Assembly: GCA_965250245.1 (NCBI GenBank)
Contig: OZ252296.1
Coordinates: 2,852,001-2,916,000 of the forward strand
Origin: JABDIP01 sp965250245
Lineage (GTDB): Bacteria > Pseudomonadota > Alphaproteobacteria > DSM-16000 > Inquilinaceae
DNA: 64,000 bases
Direction: 5' to 3'
Under the pieces are notes generated by a model. It was not told where the DNA came from, searched no databases, and worked only from the letters and a program-made list of their open reading frames with translations. Below, piece after piece: positions 52,536-61,937 of this stretch (positions are counted from its first letter, which is position 1; each line of letters begins with the position of its first letter). Both the position numbers and the translations under genes were made by a program.

Positions 52536-54371
52536 TTGAAGAGCTTTGGCTATGCCGCCCTGGCGCTCCTGTTGGTCGCGCTTCTGGTCGGCCTGGTTTC
52601 GGCGGTGTTCACACCGGTCGAGGGCCCCCAAGAAACCGTCGCGCCGTCGGAAATGCCATCATCCACTGCGAGCGTCGCACCGGATGGGCGCGTTGATCCT
52701 GCCACGACCGGTGCCCCGCGCGGCAACGATGAGCCCGCCGGCGCGCGGCGCGATGAGACGGGTCTCGGCAGTATCCTGTTCGTCGTCCGGGATTTGCGGG
52801 CGGATCCGTACCCCGGTGTCCTGATCAGGCTGCGTTCGGAGTTCGGCGAACAGACGGTGTTCACCGGCAGCGTCGGCGAGGCGGTGTTCGACGGCCTCGT
52901 CACCGGTCGCTATGCCTACCAGCTCGAGCCCGTCGGACGACTGCGGCTCACCGGCGGGCCGATCGCGCTGGCGGAGGGCGAGCATCGGCTGGTGGAGCTG
53001 CGGATCGACGACTACGACCGCACCATTGCGGGACGGGTCCTGGATCAGGCCGGGGAGCCGGTGGGCGGGATCACGGTAACGGCGCGGCCTCATCACGGGC
53101 AGATCGGCACGCAGTTGGCGGCGGAGTCGGACCAACGGACAGAAAGCGGGCCGCTGGGCTGGTTCGAAATCGCCGGGCTCGGCGAAGGCGATCACGAGCT
53201 GACAACCCTTGCCACGGAACGGCATGCCGCCAGCAGTGCGATCGTTCGCGCCGGTACCGACAGCGCCGTCCTCTCGGTTAGGGAGTTCCGGATCCTGCAG
53301 CTCGTCGGCCAGGTCACCGACACGGCCGGTCGACCGCTCGCCGGTGTCGAGGTGTCGCGTGTCGGTCTCCAGGGCCAGCGAACGCAGACCGATGCGGCCG
53401 GTCGATACGCGTTCGCCGTCGAAGACCTCGGGACGGATCGCCGCCCCTCACTTCGCTTCGAGTTGGAGGGGTATCGACCGGAGCAGCAGGTTCTGCAGGA
53501 GCCCGCCCTGCGTGGCGACGGACCGGTGCGCCTCAATGCGAGCCTGGTCGCGATCGAGCACCCGATCGAGGTCCTGGCCAACGTGGTCGACGCGCAAGGG
53601 GCGCCGGTCGAGGGCCAGTCGATCCAACTGTATTCGCGGCGATCGAACACGACCTATCACGGAACCAGCGACGCGCAGGGCGAGGTCGCCTTTCCGAACG
53701 TGCTGCCGGGTTTCGACTACCAGCTGACCGTCCATCCGAAGGCCGGATACAGGCCATTCACCGCGTCGATGGTCGACCTGACGCGCGAACGGGCGCCGCT
53801 TCAGATCGTGCTGGAACCGCTTCCGACCGGGCGGGTTTGGGGTCGCATGGTGAATGTGTCGGGATTTCCGGTGCCGCATTTCAGCATGTGGCTGCAAAGC
53901 GACGAGGCGCGGGGAAGCTGGATCAAGGTGACCGGGGACAGCTTCGGCTATTTCGAGATCGGTGACGTGCCGGAAGGGCGACTGAGGCTGCAGACGCTTT
54001 CGCGACCGCTGTTTCGCACCACCGGCGTCGAACTCGTCGCCGGTACCGACGCCTATGTCGAAGTGGTGCTCGACTGGGGTGACGATGTCCTCGAGGGGAT
54101 GGTGGTCAGCGAGGGCGGCGAGCCGCTTGCGGGGGCCCGGATCCAGTTGAACTGGCGCGGCGATTGGTGGCTGGTGGACAGCCATCAATCGATCCGACAG
54201 ACGGTCTCCGACAGCGCCGGCGCATTTGTGTTCTCAGGACTGGGTGGCGGCCCCTATGAGCTCAGGGCCAGTGCCCCCGGTCACCTCACCCGGCAGATCG
54301 ATTCCCAGTTCAGCGGCGAGCGCGTCGAGGTGCGGCTCCCGTCGGCCGAGCATCAGCACGCCCGAAACTGA
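52536..54371 (+). CDS. Membrane-anchored protein with carboxypeptidase-regulatory-like repeats
   Basis: 611-aa exported protein beginning at TTG 52536 (AAAGG upstream). An N-terminal helix (YAALALLLVALLVGLVSAVF) anchors or exports it, followed by a Pro/Ser/Thr linker to about 80. The rest is at least five beta-sandwich modules of the carboxypeptidase regulatory-like type: IAGRVLDQAGEPVGGITVTA, LVGQVTDTAGRPLAGVEVSR, EVLANVVDAQGAPVEGQSIQ, VWGRMVNVSGFPVPHFSMWL and LEGMVVSEGGEPLAGARIQL, each ending in a G-Y/F-turn such as SAGAFVFSGLGGGPYEL. No peptidase domain is present, so it is likely a surface binding or scaffold protein in the periplasm. A WD40 gene follows after 189 bp. Confidence 0.75.
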   Translation: MKSFGYAALALLLVALLVGLVSAVFTPVEGPQETVAPSEMPSSTASVAPDGRVDPATTGAPRGNDEPAGARRDETGLGSILFVVRDLRADPYPGVLIRLRSEFGEQTVFTGSVGEAVFDGLVTGRYAYQLEPVGRLRLTGGPIALAEGEHRLVELRIDDYDRTIAGRVLDQAGEPVGGITVTARPHHGQIGTQLAAESDQRTESGPLGWFEIAGLGEGDHELTTLATERHAASSAIVRAGTDSAVLSVREFRILQLVGQVTDTAGRPLAGVEVSRVGLQGQRTQTDAAGRYAFAVEDLGTDRRPSLRFELEGYRPEQQVLQEPALRGDGPVRLNASLVAIEHPIEVLANVVDAQGAPVEGQSIQLYSRRSNTTYHGTSDAQGEVAFPNVLPGFDYQLTVHPKAGYRPFTASMVDLTRERAPLQIVLEPLPTGRVWGRMVNVSGFPVPHFSMWLQSDEARGSWIKVTGDSFGYFEIGDVPEGRLRLQTLSRPLFRTTGVELVAGTDAYVEVVLDWGDDVLEGMVVSEGGEPLAGARIQLNWRGDWWLVDSHQSIRQTVSDSAGAFVFSGLGGGPYELRASAPGHLTRQIDSQFSGERVEVRLPSAEHQHARN

Positions 54372-54560
54372 CCAAGCCGTCGCGACGCCCCACGCTGGGC
54401 GACCGGCGCCAAGCCATCTCCCGTTGCAGGTACGCCAAACCGTCCAGTCGGCCGGAATACCCGTCCCGGTGACACCGAGCCGGTTCGGTCAGCGCTTCAT
54501 TGAAGGCGAAATTCGATCTACGGTTGAACCGCTGACGGATGTCCGATCAGGGGGACACCA

Positions 54561-56000
54561 ATGGATTGCGGAGACGAGATTGATCGAGTGGCTCTGCGCG
54601 CCCGCGCTCTACTGATCCTGGTTGCCTGCGGTTGCTGGTTGACGATTGACGGTGCCGCATCGGCGGAAGGCACAGGGCGCGCCTACGGAGGCGGGATTCC
54701 GTCAGAATGGCCGCAATCCGCGCCAAACCAACCACCCCAGGTTGGCACGGTTCCATTTGCGATGGTCGTCGAGCCCGGCGTTCCCGTTCGAGATCGCCCC
54801 GAGCTGCGGCTGGCTGCCGAACCCCACTGCGTGTCGGAGCGGCCCGGAGAGCTTGCAAACACGCCGCTCAGCCACGGATATCCGGTCTTCGGTGCCGCAT
54901 TCAACCGAGCTGGCACCCGCATCGTCACCTGGTCGGATGACAACACAGCCCGCCTGTGGGATGCCGCCACCGGGGAGGAGGTGCTGCTGCCGCTCCGCCA
55001 CGAGAAGGACGTATTGGGCGCGGCCTTCAACGAGGCGGAAACGCGCATTCTCACCTGGTCCCAAGATGACTCTGCCCGTCTGTGGGACGCCGCGACGGGC
55101 GAAGCTGTCCTGCCGCCCCTGCTTCACACGGAAAAGGTCTGGGGCGCGACGTTCAACGATGCGGAGTCCCGCATACTCACATGGTCCAGGGACCGCACCG
55201 CGCGCCTGTGGGACGCCGTCACCGGCGAGGCAGCATTGCCGCCGCTCCGCCACGACAGTCAGGTGAGGGGCGCCATCTTCAATGGCGACGAAACGTGGAT
55301 CCTCACATGGTCCCACGACGGCACCGCGCGCCTGTGGGATGCCGCCACCGGCGCGGCCGCCCTGCCCCCGCTTGAGCACGACGGCGGCGTGAAGGGCGCC
55401 GCGTTCAACGACGCAGGAACGATTGTCCTCACCTGGTCCGGGGACGGCACCGCCCGCCTCTGGGACGCCGAAACCGGCGAAGCGCTCATGCCGCCGCTGC
55501 GCCACGACGGCATTGTGTCGAGCGCTGCCTTCAATCGTGACGAAACGCGCATTCTGACATCGTCCTGGGACGGCACAGCACGCCTGTGGGACATCGAGAG
55601 CGGCGAAGCGGTCATGCCGCCGCTCGTCCATCGGAGGGAGGTCAGGAGCGCCGTCTTCAATGGAGCGGAAACGCGAATCCTCACCTGGTCCAACGACGGC
55701 ACCGCCCGCGTTTGGGACGCCATCACCGGCCAGGCACTGCTGCCGCCCCTACGCCACGACGGAGAGGTCCTGGGCGCCGCCTTCAACGACGCGGAATCGC
55801 ATATCCTCACCTGGTCCTGGGACTGCACGGCCCGGCTGTGGGAGTCTTCCTCCGGCAAGCCGGCCCTTCCGCCGCTGCGCCATGACGACATCGTGCGGGG
55901 CGCCACCTTCAACGGTGACGAAACGCTGATCCTCACCTGGTCCTGGGACGGCACGGCCCGCATCTGGGATATCTCTCGCCTGGCATCTACACCCGATTGA
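54561..56000 (+). CDS. Exported WD40 beta-propeller protein, probable lipoprotein
   Basis: 479-aa protein. ATG 54561 follows GGGGGACACCA. The N-terminus has a hydrophobic stretch ending in a lipobox (LVAC, Cys 23); signal peptidase I cleavage at ASA-EG is an alternative. After a Pro-rich linker, nine tandem 42-residue units start near 116, each with the pattern ILTWSxDGTARLWDAxTGEA followed by xxPPLRHDxxVxGAxFNxxE. The ninth is cut short and the chain ends at RIWDISRLASTPD. Units are very similar to each other, which suggests recent expansion or homogenisation. It would form a single propeller for protein binding in the envelope. The preceding multi-domain protein is a plausible partner. Confidence 0.82.
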   Translation: MDCGDEIDRVALRARALLILVACGCWLTIDGAASAEGTGRAYGGGIPSEWPQSAPNQPPQVGTVPFAMVVEPGVPVRDRPELRLAAEPHCVSERPGELANTPLSHGYPVFGAAFNRAGTRIVTWSDDNTARLWDAATGEEVLLPLRHEKDVLGAAFNEAETRILTWSQDDSARLWDAATGEAVLPPLLHTEKVWGATFNDAESRILTWSRDRTARLWDAVTGEAALPPLRHDSQVRGAIFNGDETWILTWSHDGTARLWDAATGAAALPPLEHDGGVKGAAFNDAGTIVLTWSGDGTARLWDAETGEALMPPLRHDGIVSSAAFNRDETRILTSSWDGTARLWDIESGEAVMPPLVHRREVRSAVFNGAETRILTWSNDGTARVWDAITGQALLPPLRHDGEVLGAAFNDAESHILTWSWDCTARLWESSSGKPALPPLRHDDIVRGATFNGDETLILTWSWDGTARIWDISRLASTPD

Positions 56001-56165
56001 AGAGTTCAGAAGACGCTCGGCCCCGACCGCGTGCGCGAAGCGGGCCGCGCAGGAGCTTCAGGCCGATTCCCGCACCCCTGTCGCGCATTTGGCAACGCGG
56101 TGTGCGATGGCCAGAGAGAGAGTGTTCCGTCGCCTTGCCTGCCGAGGCTCGCTGCGGATCCGCCC

Positions 56166-56999
56166 TTAGGCCTTGACCGACCCCGCCGTCATGCCGGCGA
56201 GGAAATACCGTTGCGCGACCAGGTAGATCAGCAACAGCGGTAGAGATCCCAGAACGCTCATGGCCATCATCTCGTTCCATTCGAACGCGTGCTGGCCCAT
56301 GAGCAGTTGAATGCCGATCGGGACCGTTCGCATGTCCGTCGATTTCGTCAGCGTGAGCGCGAACAGGAATTCGTTCCAGGCGAGCAGGAACGTATAGACT
56401 CCCGTCGCAACGATGCCCGGAATCGAGATCGGCACGATCACCCGCCACAACGCCGTCCAGCTCGTGCCACCGTCGACCAGCACCGCCTGGTCGAGATCCT
56501 TCGGCAATGTATTGAAGTAGCCGGTCATCAGGAGAATGGCATAGGGAAGCGTGAAGACCATGTAGGTCACGATCAGCGCCAGGTAGGTGTCGAATATCCG
56601 GAACGCGACCACCATGCCGAAATACGGAATCAGCAGGGTGATCGGCGGCACGGTTTGGGTGCTGATGACGAAGAGGTTGAAGATCCTCTTCATCGGAAAG
56701 TCGAAACGGCTGAACGCATAGGCCGCCAGGATCGCCACCAGCAAGGTCAACAGGGTGACGGCGCCGGAGACGAAGTAGCTGTTGATGAAGAACTGGACCT
56801 TGACCGGGTTGCTGAAGATCGCGTCATACGCGGTCAGGGTGAACTCCTCGGGGAGGATCCGCGGCGGCAGCGCGAAGATCTCCGTGTTGGATTTCAGGGA
56901 GCTGAACAGCATCCAGAGAACCGGGAATCCCGCGAAGACGAGCCCGACGCCCAATCCGATGAAGGTGACCCAGGTCAGAAGATCGAACCGCTTCGACAT
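56166..56999 (-). CDS. Carbohydrate ABC transporter permease (MalG-like)
   Basis: 277-aa inner-membrane protein with six helices, first WVTFIGLGVGLVFAGFPVLW; EAA loop DLDQAVLVDGGTSWTALWRV. Last gene of the leftward sugar operon. It lies one base after the upstream permease's stop. With the binding protein and second permease it makes a family 1 sugar importer. No ATPase gene accompanies it. Confidence 0.9.
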   Translation of the reverse strand: MSKRFDLLTWVTFIGLGVGLVFAGFPVLWMLFSSLKSNTEIFALPPRILPEEFTLTAYDAIFSNPVKVQFFINSYFVSGAVTLLTLLVAILAAYAFSRFDFPMKRIFNLFVISTQTVPPITLLIPYFGMVVAFRIFDTYLALIVTYMVFTLPYAILLMTGYFNTLPKDLDQAVLVDGGTSWTALWRVIVPISIPGIVATGVYTFLLAWNEFLFALTLTKSTDMRTVPIGIQLLMGQHAFEWNEMMAMSVLGSLPLLLIYLVAQRYFLAGMTAGSVKA

Positions 57000-57000
57000 G

Positions 57001-57939
57001 CTATCTGGCCCTCTGATGCTTGATGTAGAAATAGGTCATGCTCATCGACAGCACGAAGATGACGACCGCGCTTGCCGCGGCGAGCGAGAACTGGAAGCGT
57101 GAGAACGCCAGCTTGTAGGTGTAGGTGCTGAGCATTTCGGTCGCATGGATCGGACCGCCTCCCGTCGTCATCCACACCAGCGGAAACACCTGCATGGTCC
57201 AGATGAAGTCCAGCATGGCGATGCTGATCATGATCGGCTTGAGATGCGGAAGCGTGATGTACCAGAACTTCTGCGGCTCATTGGCGCCGTCGATGCTGGC
57301 CGCCTCATAGTACTCCTGGGGAACGCCCTGCAGCCCGGCCAGCAGACTCACCATGTAGAGCGGATATCCGGCCCAGATGTTGACGAAGGTCAGGGCGTGA
57401 ATGGCGGTCGCGGTCGACGAGAACCATTCGACCTTGAACCCGATGATCTGCAGGGTCATCAGGATGCTGTTGATGACGCCGTTGGGGTCCAGCAGCAGCC
57501 GCCAGATGATCGCGATGATCACCGCGGTGAACAGCCAGGGAAGGATGTAGAGCACCCGCAGGATGCTGCTCACGATCGGGTTGACGCGCTTGGAGTTGAG
57601 CATGAGCGCGAAGCACAGGCCGATCAGCAGATGGAACGTCACGCTCATGACGGTGAAGTACAGCGTCTGCCCGACCGACTGCCAGAAGACGGCATCGGCG
57701 AAGATTTCGCGGAAGTTCCGCAGGCCGACGAAATCCGGGTCGGGGCTGACGATCGCCCGGTCCAGAACCGCGTAGCGGAAGACCACGCCCATCGGGAACA
57801 GCATGAGGATGAAGAACAGCGCCATGGCCGGCGCGACGAAGAGGTACGGGACGGCGGCGCGCCGTTTTCTGTAGGAAATGAGGGACGGGCCTGGCCTCAG
57901 CCGGACAGATGCGCCGGGACTCGTCGCGAAGTTTGCCAT
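57001..57939 (-). CDS. Carbohydrate ABC transporter permease (MalF-like)
   Basis: 312-aa permease from ATG 57939 (MANFATSPGASVRLRPG); an in-frame ATG at 57987 would add 16 residues, and neither has a strong ribosome site. Six helices starting with PYLFVAPAMALFFILMLFP; EAA loop YYEAASIDGANEPQKFWYIT. Downstream of the binding-protein gene and upstream of the MalG-like permease in one transcript. Confidence 0.88.
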   Translation of the reverse strand: MANFATSPGASVRLRPGPSLISYRKRRAAVPYLFVAPAMALFFILMLFPMGVVFRYAVLDRAIVSPDPDFVGLRNFREIFADAVFWQSVGQTLYFTVMSVTFHLLIGLCFALMLNSKRVNPIVSSILRVLYILPWLFTAVIIAIIWRLLLDPNGVINSILMTLQIIGFKVEWFSSTATAIHALTFVNIWAGYPLYMVSLLAGLQGVPQEYYEAASIDGANEPQKFWYITLPHLKPIMISIAMLDFIWTMQVFPLVWMTTGGGPIHATEMLSTYTYKLAFSRFQFSLAAASAVVIFVLSMSMTYFYIKHQRAR

Positions 57940-58042
57940 GTCGCCGCGTCCCGAACTCCTGGTGGCGTCTAGGAAGTCGCCGGCCATGAAGGCTGGGTGA
58001 TGCGACGCCGCCGGCGCGCCGCATCACCACCATGCTACAGAA

Positions 58043-59293
58043 TCAGAATTCGGCTTCCCAGTTGGCCTGCGCGGCGGCCGCGGCCTCGGCGGCGGATTGC
58101 TCGCCCTCCAGCATCTTCTGAACCTCCACGCCGAGTTGCCGCATCAACTCCTCGGCGACAGGCAGGCCGACGAACTCATTGGCGAGGTAGCCGGTCTGGA
58201 AGATGTCGAAGGCCGTGGCGAACAGCTCGTCCGAGGCCACGAAGTCGGGCTCGGCATTCACATTGCCGGGGAACGCGTTGGCGATCGACACCAGCCTGGC
58301 ATTGACCTCGGTGCTCAACAGATAGGACACCAGCTTGAAGGCCTCTTCCTTGTGCTCGCTGTGCTCGCTGATGCCGATCCCCCACGAGGCATATGGCAGG
58401 CCGCGGGCCCCGTCATAACCGTCGACGGCCGGGAGCGCGGTGATGTCGAAATTCAGCTCGGGGTTCCGGTCCCGGATCAGGTTGATGTGGGCCAGGGAGT
58501 CGACCATCATCCCGACGCGGCCGTTGACGAATTCCTCGACCTTGTCCTGTTCCCGCTTGGCGAATGCACCGGGCGAGATCAGGCCTTCGTCATACATCGA
58601 TTGTATGAACTCCAGGGTCGTGACCACGTCGTTGTTGGTCAGATCGGGCATGCCTTCGCTCATCATGCTGTTGCCCGATGCCCATACCCAGGACATCACG
58701 TCGTTCTGGATACCATTGGGCGCCTGCAGATTGAGTGGCAGGACCCAACCGAACTGGTTGCTGTCTTCGTCGGTCAGCTTGCGCGCCGCGTCGACGAATT
58801 CGCTGCGGGTCGTCGGCAGAGCCTCGATGCCGGCCTCTTTCATCAGATCCAGGTTGACGAACACCGGATAGACGAAGGATGCGACCGGGAACATGTAGCT
58901 GTTGCCGTCGACCTCGATGACGGCGGCCACCTCATCCGCATTGAAGTCCGATGATGCGGCCATCAGGTCGTCCATGGCGGCGATCGCGTTCTGCCTGGCC
59001 AGGTCGTTCACCCAGGCACCGTCGAGCCCGACGACGTCGCTGAGCGTTCCGGATGCCGCGCCGACCACGATCTGGTCGCGGGTGGTGGCGTAGGGACCGC
59101 TGACAAGCGTTACCGTGATGCCGGGATTCTCCGCCTCGAATTCATCCATGATGGCGCGCAATGCGCCGTCTGGCAGCTCGGGCTCCCACCATTGGATGAA
59201 CTCGAGATTGGTCTGAGCCACAGCGCCGGTGGTGCCGAGGACGCAGGCGAAGGCAGCCGATTTCAACAACAGTACGGATGTCTTGACGTTCAT
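58043..59293 (-). CDS. ABC transporter sugar-binding protein
   Basis: 416-aa family 1 binding protein. ATG 59293 sits five bases after GGGAGG and gives signal peptide MNVKTSVLLLKSAAFACVLG with cleavage at VAQ-TN. Mature blocks LEFIQWWEPELPDGALRAIM, GPYATTRDQIVVGAASGTLS and LPYASWGIGISEHSEHKEEA are typical. Its upstream region carries a motif shared with the kinase/deoR promoter region, so the importer and enzymes are probably co-regulated by the DeoR protein. Confidence 0.9.
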   Translation of the reverse strand: MNVKTSVLLLKSAAFACVLGTTGAVAQTNLEFIQWWEPELPDGALRAIMDEFEAENPGITVTLVSGPYATTRDQIVVGAASGTLSDVVGLDGAWVNDLARQNAIAAMDDLMAASSDFNADEVAAVIEVDGNSYMFPVASFVYPVFVNLDLMKEAGIEALPTTRSEFVDAARKLTDEDSNQFGWVLPLNLQAPNGIQNDVMSWVWASGNSMMSEGMPDLTNNDVVTTLEFIQSMYDEGLISPGAFAKREQDKVEEFVNGRVGMMVDSLAHINLIRDRNPELNFDITALPAVDGYDGARGLPYASWGIGISEHSEHKEEAFKLVSYLLSTEVNARLVSIANAFPGNVNAEPDFVASDELFATAFDIFQTGYLANEFVGLPVAEELMRQLGVEVQKMLEGEQSAAEAAAAAQANWEAEF

Positions 59294-59448
59294 CACTTCC
59301 TCCCATTTTCAGATTTCATTTCCCCAGAATGTTGATCTGCGGGACTCCACGGCGCCGGCTCCCCATGCAGGCGGCCAAACTCGCTGCCGAAATCAGACCC
59401 GGCCGCTGGCGCCTCCCAGGGCTGAGTCAGACACAAGTCGCGAGTTAT

Positions 59449-59481
59449 GCGTCTTTATTGCAGATTAATTGGTGTTTTGCG
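59449..59481. promoter_or_regulatory. Shared promoter motif, DeoR operator candidate (site 1)
   Basis: GCGTCTTTATT at 59449-59459 and TTTTGCG at 59475-59481, 15 bases apart. The same two blocks occur at 61938-61960 with 5 bases between, one helical turn less. This lies between the binding-protein start and the aldolase stop, in AT-rich DNA. Confidence 0.45.
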
Positions 59482-59525
59482 ATCCGGTCAACTTGCATAT
59501 CTCGCATTAACCCGCACCCGGCCGT

Positions 59526-60563
59526 CTATTCAGCTGCGCTCGCCTGGTCGGCGGCCCTGTGCCAGTCCCGATACCAGTATTTTTCCAGCGCATCCGACAC
59601 CGCGCCCTTGGAGATCGTCGGCTTGTGCGGGGTGCCGTGACGGACCGTGATTTCGGCGAGCTCGGTCAGGCGCGATCTGGCGCGGTTCAGACCTTCCGCA
59701 TCCGGCTCGGCCGTACCATCGGGGACGGCATCCCGCCAGATGGAGCGGCCGGCGACGAATCCCGACGCTCCGGCGCGGCATGCCAGCTCGAGCTGCACCT
59801 TGAAGGCGTCGTAGCCGACGCCGGCGGACAGGATCACCCAGGGGACCTGCACGGCCGCGCTGATCTGTTCACACCGTGCTGCGGCGGCGCGCTGTTCCTC
59901 CTGTGTTGAAACGGGCCCGGGGAATTCAAGCTTCAACAGGTCGGCGCCGAGTTCGGCCGCAATCATCGCCGATTCCACGATCCCATCCGCCCGGCGGCTC
60001 TGCCAGACGGCCTGAGACGGGTCTTCGCCGGGCAACGCATTCCAGATGGGTTCGACCACCAATGGAAGGGATTGCGCGGCACAATCGGCGACCAGGTCGC
60101 CGACGATCCGGCACTGCGACTGCTGGATCGGCCCGTCGGGCCGGAAATACCACAGCAGCTTGCACATATCGGCGCCCATCTTCTTGATCTTGGCCGCGTT
60201 CCAACCGTCGCGGAATCGGGTCTGGCCTTGCTCGCCGGTGCCGTCGTAACCGCCCTCCGCCTCGACGCAGACCATCAAGCCGACATCGCGCGGCAGCGCA
60301 CCCGTCAGTATCGACTGGGCCGCGGCGTATTCGGGATCGAGAAGAAAGGAACTGACATAGGGCCGCAGTGCCGAAATGAGGTCGAGCTTGCTGCCAACGG
60401 TTCTGGCGTAGGGCACCTTCGAGAGGTCGGGATCGATCAACTCGCGGTAGTCGTCGCCGTGATCGAGGGCGCAGGTGATGAAGTATCCATCGGCCGTGGT
60501 CACCCGCTGCATACCGCGAGTCTTGCCGGGGTCGATTGAACGGACGTCTGGGCCGGGGGTCAT
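59526..60563 (-). CDS. Class I ketose-bisphosphate aldolase, LacD/YihT-like
   Basis: 345-aa aldolase resembling tagatose-1,6-bisphosphate aldolase (LacD) and sulfofructose-phosphate aldolase (YihT). TADGYFITCALDHGDDYREL is the family N-terminal block; MCKLLWYF and the Schiff-base Lys in ADLLKLEFPGPVS follow, then WVILSAGVGYDAFKVQLELA and GFVAGRSIWRDA for phosphate binding. ATG 60563 has AGGAGG. It lies 13 bp after the sugar-kinase gene, so the pair would phosphorylate and cleave a ketose 6-phosphate to triose phosphates. Sulfosugar specificity cannot be decided. Confidence 0.83.
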   Translation of the reverse strand: MTPGPDVRSIDPGKTRGMQRVTTADGYFITCALDHGDDYRELIDPDLSKVPYARTVGSKLDLISALRPYVSSFLLDPEYAAAQSILTGALPRDVGLMVCVEAEGGYDGTGEQGQTRFRDGWNAAKIKKMGADMCKLLWYFRPDGPIQQSQCRIVGDLVADCAAQSLPLVVEPIWNALPGEDPSQAVWQSRRADGIVESAMIAAELGADLLKLEFPGPVSTQEEQRAAAARCEQISAAVQVPWVILSAGVGYDAFKVQLELACRAGASGFVAGRSIWRDAVPDGTAEPDAEGLNRARSRLTELAEITVRHGTPHKPTISKGAVSDALEKYWYRDWHRAADQASAAE

Positions 60564-60576
60564 CTTGCCTCCTGAT

Positions 60577-61824
60577 TCAATTGGGGTCGGTGCCGGGCAC
60601 GCCGGACAGAACGGCGAGGGTTCCAGCGAGAAACGAGTCGCCGAGGCCGATCGTGGCGGCAGGTCGGGCGAGATGGGGCGCCGGGCAACTCACGAAGTGA
60701 CCGCGGTTCGCAGCGGACTGTATCGGAGGCCAAGGGCTGGTACCCAGCGTCGCCGCAGGACGTACGGTCGCCGGATCGACGGCGTATCCTGCCTGCGCGC
60801 GCGCAGACGCCGTGTAGCAGCCGTATCGGATCGCCTTCAGCTCTCTCTGGGGATCGGCGCGCGTGAGCGATATGGCCCAGCGATCGGCATGGACGTTGAC
60901 CCGATCGAGCTGCATCGCGCTGGCGATGCCGCGCATGGCCGCCGGGATCGACGCTTCGTCAACCGCCGCATCCGGAGCCAGGGCCCCAAGCTCGGCCACG
61001 TTCATACCGACGGAATTGCAGATCCCGGCAAAGGCCTCCAACAACCGTTGTCGATCGTCGGCCGACGCGAAATCGGCCAGCTCCATGTGAATGACCGGAA
61101 TACCGGCATCCTTCCACGCCGAGGCCAATCGCCGGGACCATGTCAGAGCGCGGTCGAACTCGTCCCGCCGCAGCGCATTGAAACCCGACAGCATGGCGGC
61201 GCCGGCGTCTCGCGCCGCCGTTTGGCTGAATGCGGCAAATGCCTCGTCGAACTGGAAACAGTCATCAGAGAACCGAAGGATGATCCGATCCGCGCGCGGG
61301 GTCGGAACAGCCTGCCGAGCGGGCGAGAACTCAATGATCCGATGCGATGGGACGGGACGCGGCTGCTGCTGGTCGACCGTCGTTTCATCCTGAGGGGCAA
61401 ATTGAATGTTCGGATGGAGGAGATCCAGAAGCGCCGGATCGCGCCGCTCCAATGCAAGCAGTGGCTTGGCGCCGGCGATCGCCAATTGCTGTGCCACTTG
61501 AGTCGACGAGCCGCCCGGCAAGCTGCGGACAGACCGCATACCGGCGAAAACACGCTCTCCATCCGGCAAGCCGGCGTCGAATTCGCCTCCCGTGCCGGCA
61601 TTGGCCCGGCTGACCAGTTGCTCCCTGAGTTTCGTGTGTGGCTCGTCGTCCCGACCCTGCAACGCCTCCAGAACGGCATCGAGATCACAGATGCGATCAA
61701 TACAAGCAGCGAACCCACAGAACACCGGGGCAATACGGGGCGCGCGGTCGCGTATGTCTTCGGCAAGAGCGACGTAGTCGCGGAGAGACACCAGTGTCGG
61801 ACAGTCCAATTCTTGCCAGCCCAA
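60577..61824 (-). CDS. Sugar kinase of the ADP-dependent phosphofructokinase/glucokinase family
   Basis: 415-aa kinase from TTG 61824 (no in-frame ATG is available). The pattern is that of the ADP-dependent glucokinase/phosphofructokinase family, not PfkA or ordinary PfkB: VFCGFAACIDRICDL, LPGGSSTQVAQQLAIAGAKP, MLSGFNAL, IPVIHMELADF, the NxxE block SVGMNVAELGAL, RVNVHADRWAISL and the catalytic GLGDSFLAG Asp near the end. This family is best known from archaea and animals. With the aldolase next to it, a ketose-6-phosphate 1-kinase role is likely. The phosphoryl donor (ADP or ATP) is untested. Confidence 0.78.
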   Translation of the reverse strand: MGWQELDCPTLVSLRDYVALAEDIRDRAPRIAPVFCGFAACIDRICDLDAVLEALQGRDDEPHTKLREQLVSRANAGTGGEFDAGLPDGERVFAGMRSVRSLPGGSSTQVAQQLAIAGAKPLLALERRDPALLDLLHPNIQFAPQDETTVDQQQPRPVPSHRIIEFSPARQAVPTPRADRIILRFSDDCFQFDEAFAAFSQTAARDAGAAMLSGFNALRRDEFDRALTWSRRLASAWKDAGIPVIHMELADFASADDRQRLLEAFAGICNSVGMNVAELGALAPDAAVDEASIPAAMRGIASAMQLDRVNVHADRWAISLTRADPQRELKAIRYGCYTASARAQAGYAVDPATVRPAATLGTSPWPPIQSAANRGHFVSCPAPHLARPAATIGLGDSFLAGTLAVLSGVPGTDPN

Positions 61825-61937
61825 TGTTCATTCTTCTTGCGGCTATGGAGCGCCAAGGATGTTTGGAGCCGCTTCTCCGTAAAACCTCAAGGCAAGGCGT
61901 CTTCGTCGCCCCGCGGGTCCAGAAAACCAACTACTTC

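Noticed and set aside
54900..55980. Regular 126-bp repeats considered as a CRISPR array.
   Set aside because: The repeats are in-frame WD40 units inside an open gene; there are no unique spacers and no cas genes.
59526..61824. Sulfoquinovose (sulfo-EMP) pathway based on the YihT-like aldolase.
   Set aside because: No sulfoquinovosidase, isomerase of the YihS type, SLA reductase or sulfonate exporter is present; the aldolase fits LacD equally well.
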